The position numbers were made by a program, and so were the translations under genes. The notes under the pieces were generated by a model. It was not told the origin of the DNA and ran no database searches. It saw nothing but the letters and a program-made list of their open reading frames with translations. Positions 1-11,459 of a DNA stretch of 64,000 nt are shown in pieces (positions within the stretch are counted from its first letter, which is position 1; every line of letters begins with the position of its first letter). The stretch is from positions 682,001 through 746,000 of the forward strand of contig CAMQGK010000567.1 in NCBI GenBank assembly GCA_947000775.1, read 5' to 3'. The stretch comes from Pterois miles. Taxonomy: Eukaryota; Chordata; Actinopteri; Perciformes; Scorpaenidae.

Positions 1-657
1 GCAATAATAACACGTTAACACAAAATTTGTTATAACGCCACTAATTTCTTTAATGCATTGATGCAACTTGCAATTTTTAGCTTGTAGTGGGTTCAGTTTT
101 AAAGCTAGAGTGAAGATACTGGTATCACATGAAACTAGAAAACCAAAAGAATCCATTGGCACCAACATGCCATATTAGCTTGTCTTGTAAAGCTATTTTT
201 TTAAACAAAACTCATTGCCATTTGTCCCTTTGACCTCTGCCCTCCAGATATGTGAATGTAAATGGGTTCTCTGGGTACCCACAAGTCTCCCCTTTACAGA
301 CATGCCCACTTTATGATAATCACATGCAGTTTGGATCAAGTCATAGTCAAGTCAGCACACTGACACACTGACAGTTGTCGTTGCCGCTTGGGCTGCAGTT
401 TACCCTGTCATGATTTGAGCATATTTTTATGCTAAATGCAGTGAGGGTTTCTGGACAATATTTGTCATGCTTTGTGTTGGCAATTGATTTCCAATAACAA
501 ATATATACTTGCATTTGCATAAAGAAGCATATTTGCCCACTCCCATGGTGATAAGAGTATTAGTCTCCCTTTAAGGTACAGCTTGAACAGATAAAACATT
601 GCGATTAATTCACAATTAAAAAATCAGGATTAAATATTTTCATCAATTGATAGCACC
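1..657. mobile_element. hAT-like non-autonomous element, copy 1 (left end outside window)
   Basis: This is one of at least five related copies (see 10708-11452, 18840-19505, 36545-37172 and 42725-43330). It shares TGTGAATGTAAATGGGTTCT near 251-270, the CACTTTATGATAATCACATG stretch, TGATTTGAGCATATTTTTATGC, and the terminal region GATTAAATATTTTCATCAATTGATAGCAC. The orientation is opposite to the 10708 copy. No coding capacity is seen. Confidence 0.7.
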
Positions 658-1139
658 ATTGAGATGTGACCCACTATATAAAATACCAATGCTAAAAAAA
701 AATTAACTTTTAAAATCCCTTTTATGGAGTATAGTGCAAATTTAGGCTAAATGTAGGCACTGGGCTGCACGGTAATCATATATCTATCTAAAAAATATTA
801 CAGGCATTATAAGGCTGCCCGGGGAAGGTCAGGGGATGCTGGACACTGTTCTTAAGTTTGTCATTTCAGTGAGCACAAGACAAATACTTGCGATTACTGC
901 AGTGACTAATTTATGTCACAATGCAGCTCCAGCAGCCATGAGTAACACTATACGACATGCATATAAATACAAAATATCTCATAGGCTGTGTTGAAAGTCA
1001 TCAATCCTTTAAAATTAACTGTAACTGTAAATTACATTTGTTGGCATCAAAAAGTGGTTTGAAAAATCTGTTTTTGTCTTTTGATTCATGGGCAAGGAAC
1101 TATACATTATTATAAAAACAATATCAAATATGGCATGTT

Positions 1140-1570
1140 TGCCAAAATGTAAATACACAAATAAATAGCCTGATAACATATTCTATGATGCCTATTTCTA
1201 TTATGCATTATAAACATACTTAGAATGTGTTATGATCTAGTTATAGCACTGTATAATTATAGTTATAAGCACTCATAAATAGTCATAATGTTTTCTAACA
1301 ATAATCATAACATAAGTAGTTCAAGAAGTCATTTATTTCAGTCCTTTCTCTTGACAATTTTCCAAAAAACATGCAAATAATAAAGAATAGTTGACAGTTT
1401 TTGTTTTGTTGTTGCATTTTATTAATGACCTATAAAGTCAAGTATCTTAATACTTTATAATTCTTGGTCACTTACTCACTCAGTCAATGATGTATTATAA
1501 TTCCCATAGTTGTACTACATTATATTTTTCATAATGTATCATAATTACTTATTATAATGCATTGGATCAC
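1140..1570. repeat. TTATAATGC-type repeat, copy
   Basis: It carries phrases such as TTATGCATTATAAACATACT, AGCACTGTATAATTATAGTT, ATAAGCACTCATAAATAGTC and CTAACAATAATCATAACA. These recur at 44690-45970 and 47230-47560, so this is one unit of an interspersed family with internally repetitive, palindromic ATAATGCATTATAA words. Confidence 0.6.
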
Positions 1571-1734
1571 TTTCAAATTTGTGGTATTTCTAATATCATG
1601 ATAGGACAGCTATAATAGTGTTTAATAAGCTCCAAGCAGCAATGTTAAGTACAACATTCAAAAATTGAGACAACAAAGGCTATTGAGGACGGATTCCAAA
1701 CTTTTTTAATTGTTTAAATACCATGTTTTTATTT

Positions 1735-2080
1735 AAAAGAACACTGGATGGATCCCCGCAGCAGAAGCATGTGCATCTAAACTATGAGGGAAAAATCTGT
1801 GCTCTACTTGTTGATTACAACAAAGCATTTGACTCAGTGGGCATCTGTGTGGTTTAAAATTTGATCACAGAACAGGACAGGATACTGTTCATTAAATGCA
1901 TTGGAAACATCCCCAACCCTAGGGCTCAAACTGAAATGAAAAATAAGTTTTTCTAGTTATACGGACAACCTGCTTTGTTGCAAACAGATCAAGGAGTGCA
2001 GAAATATTTTAATATACTCCACAACTATACTGTGAAAACTGGACACTTAATGTCAACATAGAAAACAATAAATAATTGTA
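1735..2080 (+). pseudogene. LINE reverse-transcriptase relic
   Basis: One frame reads LLVDYNKAFDSV (about 1804-1839), the conserved block of non-LTR retrotransposon reverse transcriptases around the first catalytic Asp. Further on, LYGQPALLQTDQGVQKYFNILHN in one frame and YCENWTLNVNIENNK in another match the region after the YADD box, with the catalytic aspartates lost. The stretch between the blocks is deleted and frames shift, so the element is dead. The clade cannot be fixed from this much sequence. Confidence 0.75.
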
Positions 2081-2769
2081 ACAAGTGATGTCTAAAATTG
2101 TGTACACCACAGACAATCATCAATGAATAAACCACATGAATACCAAGGTAAAGAATACAACAGTCATATTTCAATGTAACCCTATGCAGCAATATTTGTC
2201 AATGTTTACTAGCAATGCTAATGTCATAAGCAAACTAATATTAATGTTAGCTGAAATGATTAACTGCGCTTTTTGCATTTTTTCCTTTTGTCATGCTAAC
2301 ATTAAAGTTAGTTTAATAAGGACATTAGCATAGCAGGCTAATGTAGCTAACAAACTCATAAGGTTAGAAATTTGCTGCTTAAATTTACGTTACCTAAATT
2401 TTTAAGTTACAGTTATGTTGAAATATTAAGGTTGTATCGTTTACACTGGTGTTAATGGTGAAGGTTGTGTGCAATGGATGTGATACAATGTCCTATACAT
2501 TCAGTAGGCTCCTTATTGGTTAACGATAAGCATAATAAAACAATATACTGTGCAATATAATACCGCGCCATGTAACATAAATGTTATTTATTGTTTAGGA
2601 ATTGCAATAAACACACGTGATGTTCAACCAGGGGTCCTGGCGATGGGAATGGGTCCCAGTGCCGGAGGTGACCGAGGCACCAGTGGGATACTGCTATGGA
2701 GCAGTGTTGCACGTTGAGTATACCTTAACCTCTGAAACACATGCAAACACAAACACATCCAGGCAGGTG

Positions 2770-2821
<52 letters not shown>
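2770..2821. repeat. (CA)n microsatellite
   Basis: About 26 uninterrupted CA units. The open frames here on both strands are repeat translations. Confidence 0.95.
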
Positions 2822-2823
<2 letters not shown>

Positions 2824-3628
2824 CTGCCTAGACTGAGCAGCAGGCCACCATGCAGCGGGCAGCAGACAAGGGACTCGTCCTCTTCAAACAAAGCCAGGTT
2901 AAGTTTAAGACTGCATGCAGCTGTTAAACAACCAAATGTACTGCAGGGCAATGCACAAGTCATCTGTGAAATTTTACAGCCATCTACAATGATTTTGACC
3001 TTATAAATGTGGAGCATGGTTGTTTAGCAGATATGAAGGCATGTAGCTGTTGGAGATGCTCCACTGTGAAATCCATCCAGGCTGATTTTCTCCCTCATTT
3101 ACACTGACTCGTATTGGGCATCATTAGTTTTATCATGAAACAAGTGAGCTGCTCATCATCACTAAGCCTTAATTGCTCTAATCTATTTAGTTAGCCAATT
3201 TGCACAGAAGCCATGGTGTGAAAACTGTGATAGCACTTGCTGAAACACAAATAATGTAAATAAATGTGTAATGAATGTATACAATAGGTTTTAATTTGTG
3301 GGAAGTATGGTGGTGAAGAGAGTAGGACAAGGGGCACTGTGAACTACCTCAGACACTTTGCTGTGGAAGGAAGATGCTCATTATATGTTCACACCTGGAA
3401 AGTGATGTAGCACAGGTACATTTATGATCTTTCCAAAACTGAACATTTCTTTTTTGTCTCCAGATCTGATGTTGTATGTGAGAATGAATGACCAAAATTA
3501 TGTGTTATAAGGGTTGGAAATAAGGCAACCATTGAATATGGACATTACTCATATGTGTGAAAATATATTTATCAGGAAAAGATGAGATGTTCACTCATTA
3601 TGATTAGAATGAACAAAACCTTTTTATT

Positions 3629-3690
3629 AAGATAAGATAAGATAAGATATTCCTTTATTGGTCCCACAGTGGGGAAATTCACAAAAAATA
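3629..3690 (-). repeat. GATAA-tailed LINE/SINE 3' end
   Basis: (GATAA)n followed by CCTTTATTGGTCCCACAGTG. On the minus strand this is a retroposon 3' end with a (TTATC)n tail. Similar ends lie near 6672, 10838, 26617, 39065 and 42628. Confidence 0.6.
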
Positions 3691-3945
3691 TATGTTTTTA
3701 AAAATTATATATTAATATGAAGTTATGTTTCAAGGAGATGAGATATTAAATTGGGTAATGAAACAACAATGATTTCATATGAGTAGTAAGAATTAAGGAT
3801 GTCCTGGATTGAAGCCTTGTGTAACCATTGTTTCTAAATGGTAAATTAATAGTTAATTACACTTAAGTTAATCTTTTCTAAATTTTTCCTTGTAATGTTT
3901 AGAGATGTTTTAAAAGCAATTTATTTAATGTTTACACTTATACTG

Positions 3946-3947
<2 letters not shown>

Positions 3948-4001
<54 letters not shown>
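3948..4001. repeat. (TA)n microsatellite
   Basis: About 27 TA units in AT-rich DNA. Confidence 0.95.
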
Positions 4002-4005
<4 letters not shown>

Positions 4006-4344
4006 TATGCAACAATAAACAAAAAACAGGAATTATAGCATTACTAATACTTAGCACACATTATTAATCATCATTTAATTATGTTTTAACATTAAAATAA
4101 CTATCAATTATTAATCAAGTTTAATTAACCAGCAATTTACCACCAGTACTCCCACTGTAACATCCCACTTCTCGTGAAAATAAATGAGTTAAACAGCACA
4201 GATATGTGTATGACTGGGTGACATGAGATTAAGCATATCCATATTATGCTGTCAAGGCAGTTCTGTATCAGTGGAAAGTGTTCAGTATATCATTTAGACA
4301 ATGTAAGTAAAGCCCAAGAGCTCCAGGTTTGGTCACCTCCAGTG

Positions 4345-4460
4345 CTGGGACCCATTATTAAACCTTTATTTAACGAGGTAAATCCCACTGATATTAGAAA
4401 ATCTCTTTGACAAGAGAGCCCTGGCCAAGACAACAGCAATAGAGTGCTCAAACAATACAC
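4345..4460 (-). repeat. retroposon 3' end (TTAAATAAAGG type)
   Basis: On the minus strand it reads GGCCAGGGCTCTCTTGTCAA, then GATTTACCTCGTTAAATAAA and GGTTTAATAA, a 3' module common on fish LINEs and SINEs. The family is not named. Confidence 0.45.
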
Positions 4461-4645
4461 GCAAACATTTAAAACACATAAAACAACCATACAGTATTTC
4501 AGATAACACACAGACAAACATTTAAAACATATAAAACAAAACACACACAATAAAGTGTCTACTGAGCATATAGTTAATACTTTGTATCACATCCGTGGTA
4601 AGGTAATCAATGTAGCCTTAATATTTTGATATAACTATTACTTTC

Positions 4646-4712
4646 GCCCTGGGATCGGCTCCAGCCTCCCCGCGACCCCTAACGGGATAAGCGGTTGACG
4701 ATGGATGGATAT
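4646..4712 (+). repeat. tRNA-derived SINE, family B, 3' end fragment
   Basis: GGGATCGGCTCCAGCC, ACGGGATAAGCGGTTGACGA and TGGATGGAT match the last 65 bases of the family B SINE. The rest is missing. Confidence 0.65.
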
Positions 4713-5249
4713 TACTTATTAAGTGAAGTAACGTAACGTAAAGCACCAAATAACTTGGATTAACCTTTATGAGTTTGCTAACATTAGCTAGCAATGCTAA
4801 TGTCATTAGCAAACTAAAATTGACATTAGTGTGACAGCAGGAAAAAATTGCAAAACGTTTAATGTAATCACTTCAGCTTGCATTAATGTTCATTTGCTAG
4901 CTAGCTAGATCATAAACTTACGAGGTCAGTAGCCTACAAGTTAGTTACTATACGTCTTTCTACCGATTCATGGCAAATTTTCATACCATTTTTTTCCATA
5001 CAAGCTTTACTGTTTGTACCGGGACAATAGGAGAACTACAACAAATGTCATTTCTTGGTGGAACAGATACTTGTGGCACAACATGGTTTGAAGTGCGCTT
5101 GGACTATATAGAGACTATATAGACTACAAGATACAGTTCAGCGAGGTAAACCTTCCAGATCACTGTATGTTTGACTGTTTCACTAGTATGCAAAAATCCC
5201 ATAATAACCTTTCAGCACATACTTCTGCTCCTCCTTGTGGCTCTGTTTT

Positions 5250-5591
5250 CAGCCTTTAGAAACTGTAGCCTGTGATGGAAGACTTTGACCAATCACAGGT
5301 CGTTTCAGAGAGAGTGTTCCTTATTGGCTGTTCACTCAACAGAGGCAGCTGTCAATCACTCACTAACTCTGATCAAACTGCTGGTGGGCGGTGCTTGGTA
5401 TTTCCTCAACTGACCTCAACATGGCTGCCTGGTCACAAACTTTCTCACTTTACAGCTAAACAGTAACTACAACATCTAAGGGGAGAGATAGTCAGAGATG
5501 GCAGACTCCTGCTGATTGGTTGTTTTCCTCCAGTCTGTGAAATCTTGCAGATGCCATTAGGAGCACCAGACGACACCAGAGGACACAGAGA

Positions 5592-5660
<69 letters not shown>

Positions 5661-5690
5661 TTTAGATTATCTGTCTCATACACTATTGTT
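5250..5690. repeat. related copy of the long-inverted-repeat element, with a TA expansion
   Basis: GCAGCTGTCAATCACTCAC, AACATGGCTGCCTGGTCAC, TTTACAGCTAAACAGTAACT, GATTGGTTGTTTTCCTCCAG and GATTATCTGTCTCATACACT match the element at 28602-29674. A long (TA)n tract (about 5597-5657) sits just inside the right end. Confidence 0.5.
5597..5657. repeat. (TA)n microsatellite
   Basis: About 30 TA units. A shorter (CA)n follows at 5789-5822 and a (GT)n-rich stretch at 5985-6026. Confidence 0.95.
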
Positions 5691-5786
5691 TCCATTTTGT
5701 GTATTATTTGTGTACTAACTATTGAACGCAGCCCTACTATACTCTAGTAGGTAGTTGCCTTTGTTTGGACTCATTGTATATTACAC

Positions 5787-5824
<38 letters not shown>

Positions 5825-6671
5825 TATATATAAACAGCATTGGCATGGTGATAAGAAACAGATGTGTGCAGGATCAGCTGACCTCTGAGTCACTTTCTGC
5901 TCTGACCGCCATGTTGTTGCTCCTGTAAAACTGTGCAAAGGAAGAGAGCATTTCCACCTGGGTGGTTTATCAACACCTGAACAGACGTGTGTGTGGGTGT
6001 GTCTCTCTGTGTGTGTGTGTGTGTGTCACTGTGTGTGACTTTCCTTTCTATGTCCATCTATAGCTTTTAAAGTCTGTTGTTGGTGAACACATTCAAAGAA
6101 ATGAGAAAATGTAAGAAGTAGAACAATCTCACATCAGCTGATAGACAGTTACAGATCAGATTTTCATCTGTTTTAGTTCGTCCACACCGCCAGATAAAGA
6201 TAACATTACTAAAAGTTTTGGTTTGTAGGAAGGACTTCTCAGCCAAAGGCCTCCTAAACATTTGATGCACAGCGCATAGTTTATAAAGCTGCATCTGCCT
6301 TGTATTAACAGTGTTTTACACATCAGTGTAAACAAAACCTTTACCAACTCCTAACCTAAACTACATACACCAAAATAATGTATGCTAACGCAATAAATGT
6401 AACCACAACCAAAGATGTTTGTCATACACATGTGGGTTTCATTGGGGAGAGACTAAAATAAACCTTGCCATATTTTAATGAGAATGGATAATAACTTAAA
6501 TAGGCCTTTCTATCTTTGTATCTTTATATAAGTTAGTAAAAATGTACTGTATGTCCGTTTCAAGTAATTTTCTCTTTTGGCTTCATTAGGATAGCAAATG
6601 CTCAGCACAGTGTAGTCATTATTTATTATTTTGTCCTCAAAGTATGAACAACAAAGAGAAATCCAAGATCC

Positions 6672-6735
6672 AAGATAAGATAAGATAAGATAAGATGAAC
6701 CTTTATTAATCCCCGGAGGGAAATTCGGGGAAAAA
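6672..6735 (-). repeat. GATAA-tailed LINE/SINE 3' end
   Basis: (GATAA)n then GAACCTTTATTAATCCCCGG and AGGGAAATTCGGGG; minus-strand retroposon tail. The same end module, with a TTC tail, is found on the family A SINEs. Confidence 0.6.
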
Positions 6736-6858
6736 AAAGAACTCATTGGTGTTCCTCTCCACGGAAGTCTTTAGTAAAAGGAGAAAGACATGTGCGTTAT
6801 GAAGAGAAACCAGAGTAAGATAGTAAAATAGAGCATCCCTAATCTATTAATATAATAT

Positions 6859-7395
6859 ATGTCATTGTTAGAAGTCGATCAGTTCACCTACATATACAGA
6901 AGCAAAGACAGAGACATTATCACAGCACAACAGAACTTCAACCATTTATGCCCAAAACGGACATTTTTGTCCCGAGCACAAATGTGGAGAAATTTTCAAA
7001 ACTGGTCAAATTGTTTGTCTGAAAAATATTTTTTTCTTATCATACTATGTATAGTATTTGGACACATGGGACTATTGTTTTTTGCAAATTATATTTTAAG
7101 AAAAAACAGTAGTATTTGCTATCAGTCAGTCCCTAACTATCAAATAGCTTTGGTTGTCAGAGGAAACTGGTACAGCGTGTGCACATCCCAGGATTATGAT
7201 ACCCATCTGCCCAGCATCAGTGGCATTGGTGATAATACTGAAGGACACCCCAGCTCTGTTTGCACTGCTACCCAACCCTTCACTAATTTCTCTGTGATAT
7301 TTCCTTTTAAAAATACCATATATTCTTATTTCACGCTCTTATTATCTTGTTGTAGTTTTATTGTATTATACTTATTCTACTCTTCTTACTTTTAA
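6859..7395 (+). other. unassigned 178-codon open reading frame
   Basis: This is a long uninterrupted frame in AT-rich sequence where stops should be frequent. The translation has hydrophobic stretches near residues 57-80 (FFLIILCIVFGHMGLLFF) and near the C-terminus, like membrane segments, and no family I recognise. It ends directly before a LINE/SINE-type tail (ACTTTATTTGTATAGCACTTTTC, 7408-7430), so it may be part of a mobile element or its 3' end. No promoter or splice context supports a gene. Confidence 0.2.
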
Positions 7396-9103
7396 TGATA
7401 ATAATAACTTTATTTGTATAGCACTTTTCATACAAAAGGAAATGACAATTAACAATGAAATTACAATCAGCAATCGGCATCAACTTTTATCTTATTTATA
7501 AAATTTCCATATGTACATAATATAAGGCCAACGGCTTGCAAGCATATTTTAGTAATATGCATGTTTTGAAACAAATGCTAATAATAGAAAACATGTGCGC
7601 TTATTTGTATAGTGTGTGCAATAAAGTGTGTTTTATGAATTATCTGGCACCTTGCACCATCAATTAGTTGGACATTTGTCTGACTAGTTCAGTCTGTAGA
7701 AAGTTGCAATATGCTACTAAGCAGCAAACAGGAATTAGCTCATTTGTGCTTGTAGACACGATATGAACAAAATCCTTCCAGAATATATTTACAGTATGTG
7801 CCTATGAACCCATACTGTATTTGGGCACAAGGAATAATAAAACCTAGTAATAAATCAATGAGTTCAGTTATATGATGATCAGAGTTTCTGTCTGATATGT
7901 ATAAAGATCTTTTTTCTTCTATAATCTAATATAATTCATTTTGTTACCAACTCTTTTTATATTTATCAGCAGGATAATTCTCAATCCATCAATGTAACAA
8001 ATTATTTATTATATTATAATGTAATTAAAATATAGAAAAATAATATAATAATATATTATATTGTAGATTTATCAACACTAGAGGTCTAAGCATTCAATAG
8101 ATGTCAGAAATGATGAAGAAATGGTTTCCTCTATTACTGAAGGCTTAAAATAATGACAAATGAAGCATATATATAAAAAGAAGAGTATTTTAGTTGTAGT
8201 TCTGCAGTTCACTGACTACATTTCATGTCAGAATCGCTTGCAGTGTCCGGCTCAGTTTGCACAATTAAAAAATGCTTAATTGTTTCACACTGGACATATA
8301 CATAAGTAGTGAAAATATGAAATATTTACCTATTTTAAAGGAAATACATGTATAAATAATACACAAATATTACTGGTGCAGCACTTACAGTGTATACAAC
8401 TACTTAAACATGACAGGATGTCGGGACTCTGGACTAATTGAGCCACAAATAACAAAAAGTTTCTGTGTTTTATTTAAGTGTTACAAAGCAATCATTGTAC
8501 TTATCAGCACTATAAGTGAATTACATAGCAGACATACTACGCTGCCATATATGTGACAGAAACCGCAGGCTGCACTGTAAAACAAAGTGGGACACAATGT
8601 GTTAGAGTATGAGTCTGGTTCATCAGTATTCATATTCACTGTGGAGAGGAAAGGCAGAGTGTTTAGTTCTCTTCCCTCATCTAGTGGTCTTTATAATGAA
8701 CTGCATCTCAAGGACACATGGACCAGATCAGCAGGAGGGTTTCTCTCATTATGTCCAGTGACTGTACAAAGTGCAGACAGACAACATCATGAACACCAGT
8801 ACAATCCTAAACAATATATTACAACAGTAACCTGCAATAAAACCTTAACTTGTGCAGCTAACAATGATCACTATTTGATAGAAGCATCCAGGGATGGTGA
8901 TGATGTCGGTCAGTCTGTCCACCATTTTGCTTCAGATTGAAATATCAGAACAATCTTTTTATGGATTCCCATACAATGTGGGTCAGACATTCATGGTGCC
9001 CAGAGAATGAATCCTGGTGACTTTGGTGTCAACCAGCGACTTATCCAGTGAAATAGGCACGGGCTCTGGCAGTGACATTTAGACTATTAATGGAGCGACA
9101 TGT

Positions 9104-9127
9104 CCCGGACAGCCTCTGCTGTCCGGG
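9104..9127. repeat. short GC hairpin in a GC-rich patch
   Basis: CCCGGACAGC, loop CTCT, GCTGTCCGGG: a perfect 10-bp stem with a 4-base loop. It lies in a GC-rich island (about 9050-9240) in otherwise AT-rich DNA, with another short inverted repeat nearby (TGCCAC...GTGGCA, about 9158-9174). Confidence 0.7.
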
Positions 9128-9264
9128 TCCGGTCCATCGAGGTCCCTGGCCTTCACTGCCACCCGTGTGGCAGCGTACCCGACCCCAGCAGTTCTTCCCA
9201 CGGGTGGCAAGCCTACTGGATGCAGAGGAAAAGGGTGCCATGTCGCTTTTTTTGGACTGTGAGA

Positions 9265-9430
9265 GAAAAATAACCACTACTACTAATAATAGCAGTAATA
9301 ATAATAATATAAATATAACTAACACTAATAATAGCAGTAATTATAATAGAAATATGACCACTAGTAATGATTGCAGTAATAGTAGCAGTAATAATAATGG
9401 AAATGAGGCTGATAATAATGATAGCATTAG
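9265..9430. repeat. degenerate AAT/AGT trinucleotide repeat
   Basis: Imperfect AAT, AGT and ACT triplets over about 165 bases; all open frames over it are Asn/Ser or Ile runs produced by the repeat. Confidence 0.85.
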
Positions 9431-10707
9431 TAGGTGTCAGTAGATAGTAGTAGCGGCAGTGATGCAGATGTAATCCTAATCCATGGATACCTGTGAGACG
9501 AGAAAGCACAAAGACTCCAGGGAAGAAATCAAGTTAGTCACATGCATGGATGGGACATGAATGCATCCATATGGAGACTAATAAACAAACATAGCAAATG
9601 GGACTGTACTGTACTAGATACTGGTCCTGCTGCCTGGGCATCTATATGACTCTGTAGGGATTGGTTGCTGCCATTGCTATTAGTTAACCAAATATCTTTG
9701 TAGATTATTAAAAGGAAAAGACTGACATTCTCTATTGTTCTTATTCATAACAAATCCCATGAAAAGACCAAACCAACAACATGTTAGTCCATCTAATCTA
9801 AATTGACTACTCACATCTCTGAAAGTGTCAACAATTCGGTGACTTCCCCACCCTGTCTGCGTCTGTAAGTCCCAAGCCCAATGATTACGACTGATGAAAG
9901 CGGTAAAATTGCTTATAAACCCCCCCTAAAAAACTCCTTAAACAGCTGGTCACTGTGATTTTTACTCAAACAGGAGGGAATAGTGCATTTGTTGGGGACT
10001 ACATTCAGCAGCGGATTAATCCACATCCACGCTCCAGTGACTACTTGTGGCAGCAGGACGGTGCATGTGGGACTGAGTTAAAACTACAGTGTGTGTGTTC
10101 ATGGTAGTGAAGGAACATGTGACACAGTGAGGTTCATTCATATGTTTTAATGGAGCTCTATTGCACAGAAGAAGAAAATACATCATCTCAGACACATTCA
10201 TTGTTGGTTTGGTAGTTAGAAATACATAGAACATCAGCATGCTTTTCCTTTTACATCAACTAATGGCCGAGTCCTTTTAGCATCTAAAGGCAGCACCCAA
10301 CATGGCTTTTGTGCCCATAGTACAGTACAAATCCTGCGTATACAGAGAGGGAAAAAAAAAAGAAAATGAAAGGCAGAACTATGAATAGGCTATACCAGTG
10401 ACTGTACAATAGGCTGATGCTAGAATAGCATGGTAATTTTGTGGAAGTTAGTGTTTCAGATTGGAAAACTGAATGTAAACAGTATGTTGCTGCATGATGA
10501 AAAGTTATATGTACACAGAGATGTAAACAGGAATGTAATATGTAATAATGAGAAAAAATAAAATGATATATACAGAGGAGAAACAATTTCTAGAACAGTA
10601 TGCAACATATATATAGGCAAATAAAGGTAAAGAGACAATGATAAAGTGAGCAATCGTGCCCTTTAACCCCAATTATGACCAATAAAGAAGTGAGGATGTG
10701 GCAACAC

Positions 10708-11452
10708 TAGGGCTGTTGATCAATTTAAATATCTAACCCTGATTAATTGCAAATGAATCACACATTTTTTTATCCATTTCATTCAAAATGTACCTTAGAG
10801 GGAGATTTTTCAAGTATTTAATACTCTTCTCAACATAAGATAAGATAAGATAAGATGAACCTTTATTAATCCCCGGAGGGAAATTTGGGAGTGGACACAC
10901 GCCGCTTTATGCAAATGTACATTTATTATTGGAAATCAATTAACAACACAAAACAATGACAAATATTGTCCAGGAAGCCTCACAGATACTGCATTTAGCA
11001 TGAAAAATCTGGTCAAATCATAACATGGCAAACTGCAGCCCAACAGGCAACAACAGCTGTCAGTGTGTCAGTGTGCTGACTTGACTATGACTTGATCCAA
11101 ACTGACTGTGATTATCATAATGTGGGCATGTCTGTAAAGGGGAGACTGGTGGCTACCCATTGAACTAATTTTAATTCACATATCTAGAGGTCAGAGGTCA
11201 AGGGACCCCTTTGAAATGAATGAATGGCCATGTCAGCTTTTCCTCACCAACATTTAGTCTGCTTGGAGCGTTATTTAACCTCCTTTACAACAAGCTTTTA
11301 TGGCATAATTGGTACCAACAGATTTCTTAGGTTTTCTAGTTTCATGTGATACAACTTCCGAAAGACTGACTGTGTTAATGCGTTAAAGAAATTAGTGGTG
11401 TTAAAACAAATTCACGTTAAATGTTATTATCACACAAACTTTGACAGACCTA
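10708..11452. mobile_element. hAT-like non-autonomous element, copy 2, with TSD
   Basis: This is the best-preserved copy of the family. It begins TAGGGCTGT and ends ACAGACCTA (inverted terminal repeats), between 8-bp flanks GGCAACAC (10700-10707) and AGCAACAC (11453-11460) that differ at one base. An 8-bp duplication is the hAT hallmark. A GATAA-tailed LINE/SINE end (about 10838-10890) is inserted near its left end. It carries a perfect direct repeat AGGTCA-G-AGGTCA at 11188-11200. Confidence 0.7.
10838..10890 (-). repeat. GATAA-tailed LINE/SINE 3' end inside a hAT-like element
   Basis: (GATAA)n then CTTTATTAATCCCCGGAGGG, inserted near the left end of the hAT-like copy at 10708-11452, and therefore younger than it. 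Confidence 0.6.
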
Positions 11453-11459
11453 AGCAACA

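Larger units (their letters stand above)
2080..5250. other. gene-free interval
   Basis: AT-rich DNA with the CA and TA microsatellites, a GATAA tail, a retroposon 3' end and a SINE fragment listed separately. GCTAAC/GTTAGC-rich words appear near 2210-2350 and 4770-4910 (AGCTAGCAATGCTAATGTCA), probably another old repeat. No gene is seen. Confidence 0.6.
5700..10700. other. gene-free interval
   Basis: AT-rich, with CA/GT runs (5789-6026), a GATAA tail, the unassigned 178-codon frame, a GC patch with hairpins (9050-9240) and a trinucleotide repeat. The remaining frames are short and unrecognised. Confidence 0.6.

Noticed and set aside
2617..3017. open frames with His/Thr or Cys/Val runs (also at 23636-23887, 55007-55403, 62169-62439)
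   Set aside because: They are translations of CA/GT microsatellites.
9072..9509. Asn/Ser-rich and Ile-rich frames
   Set aside because: They are produced by the AAT/AGT trinucleotide repeat.
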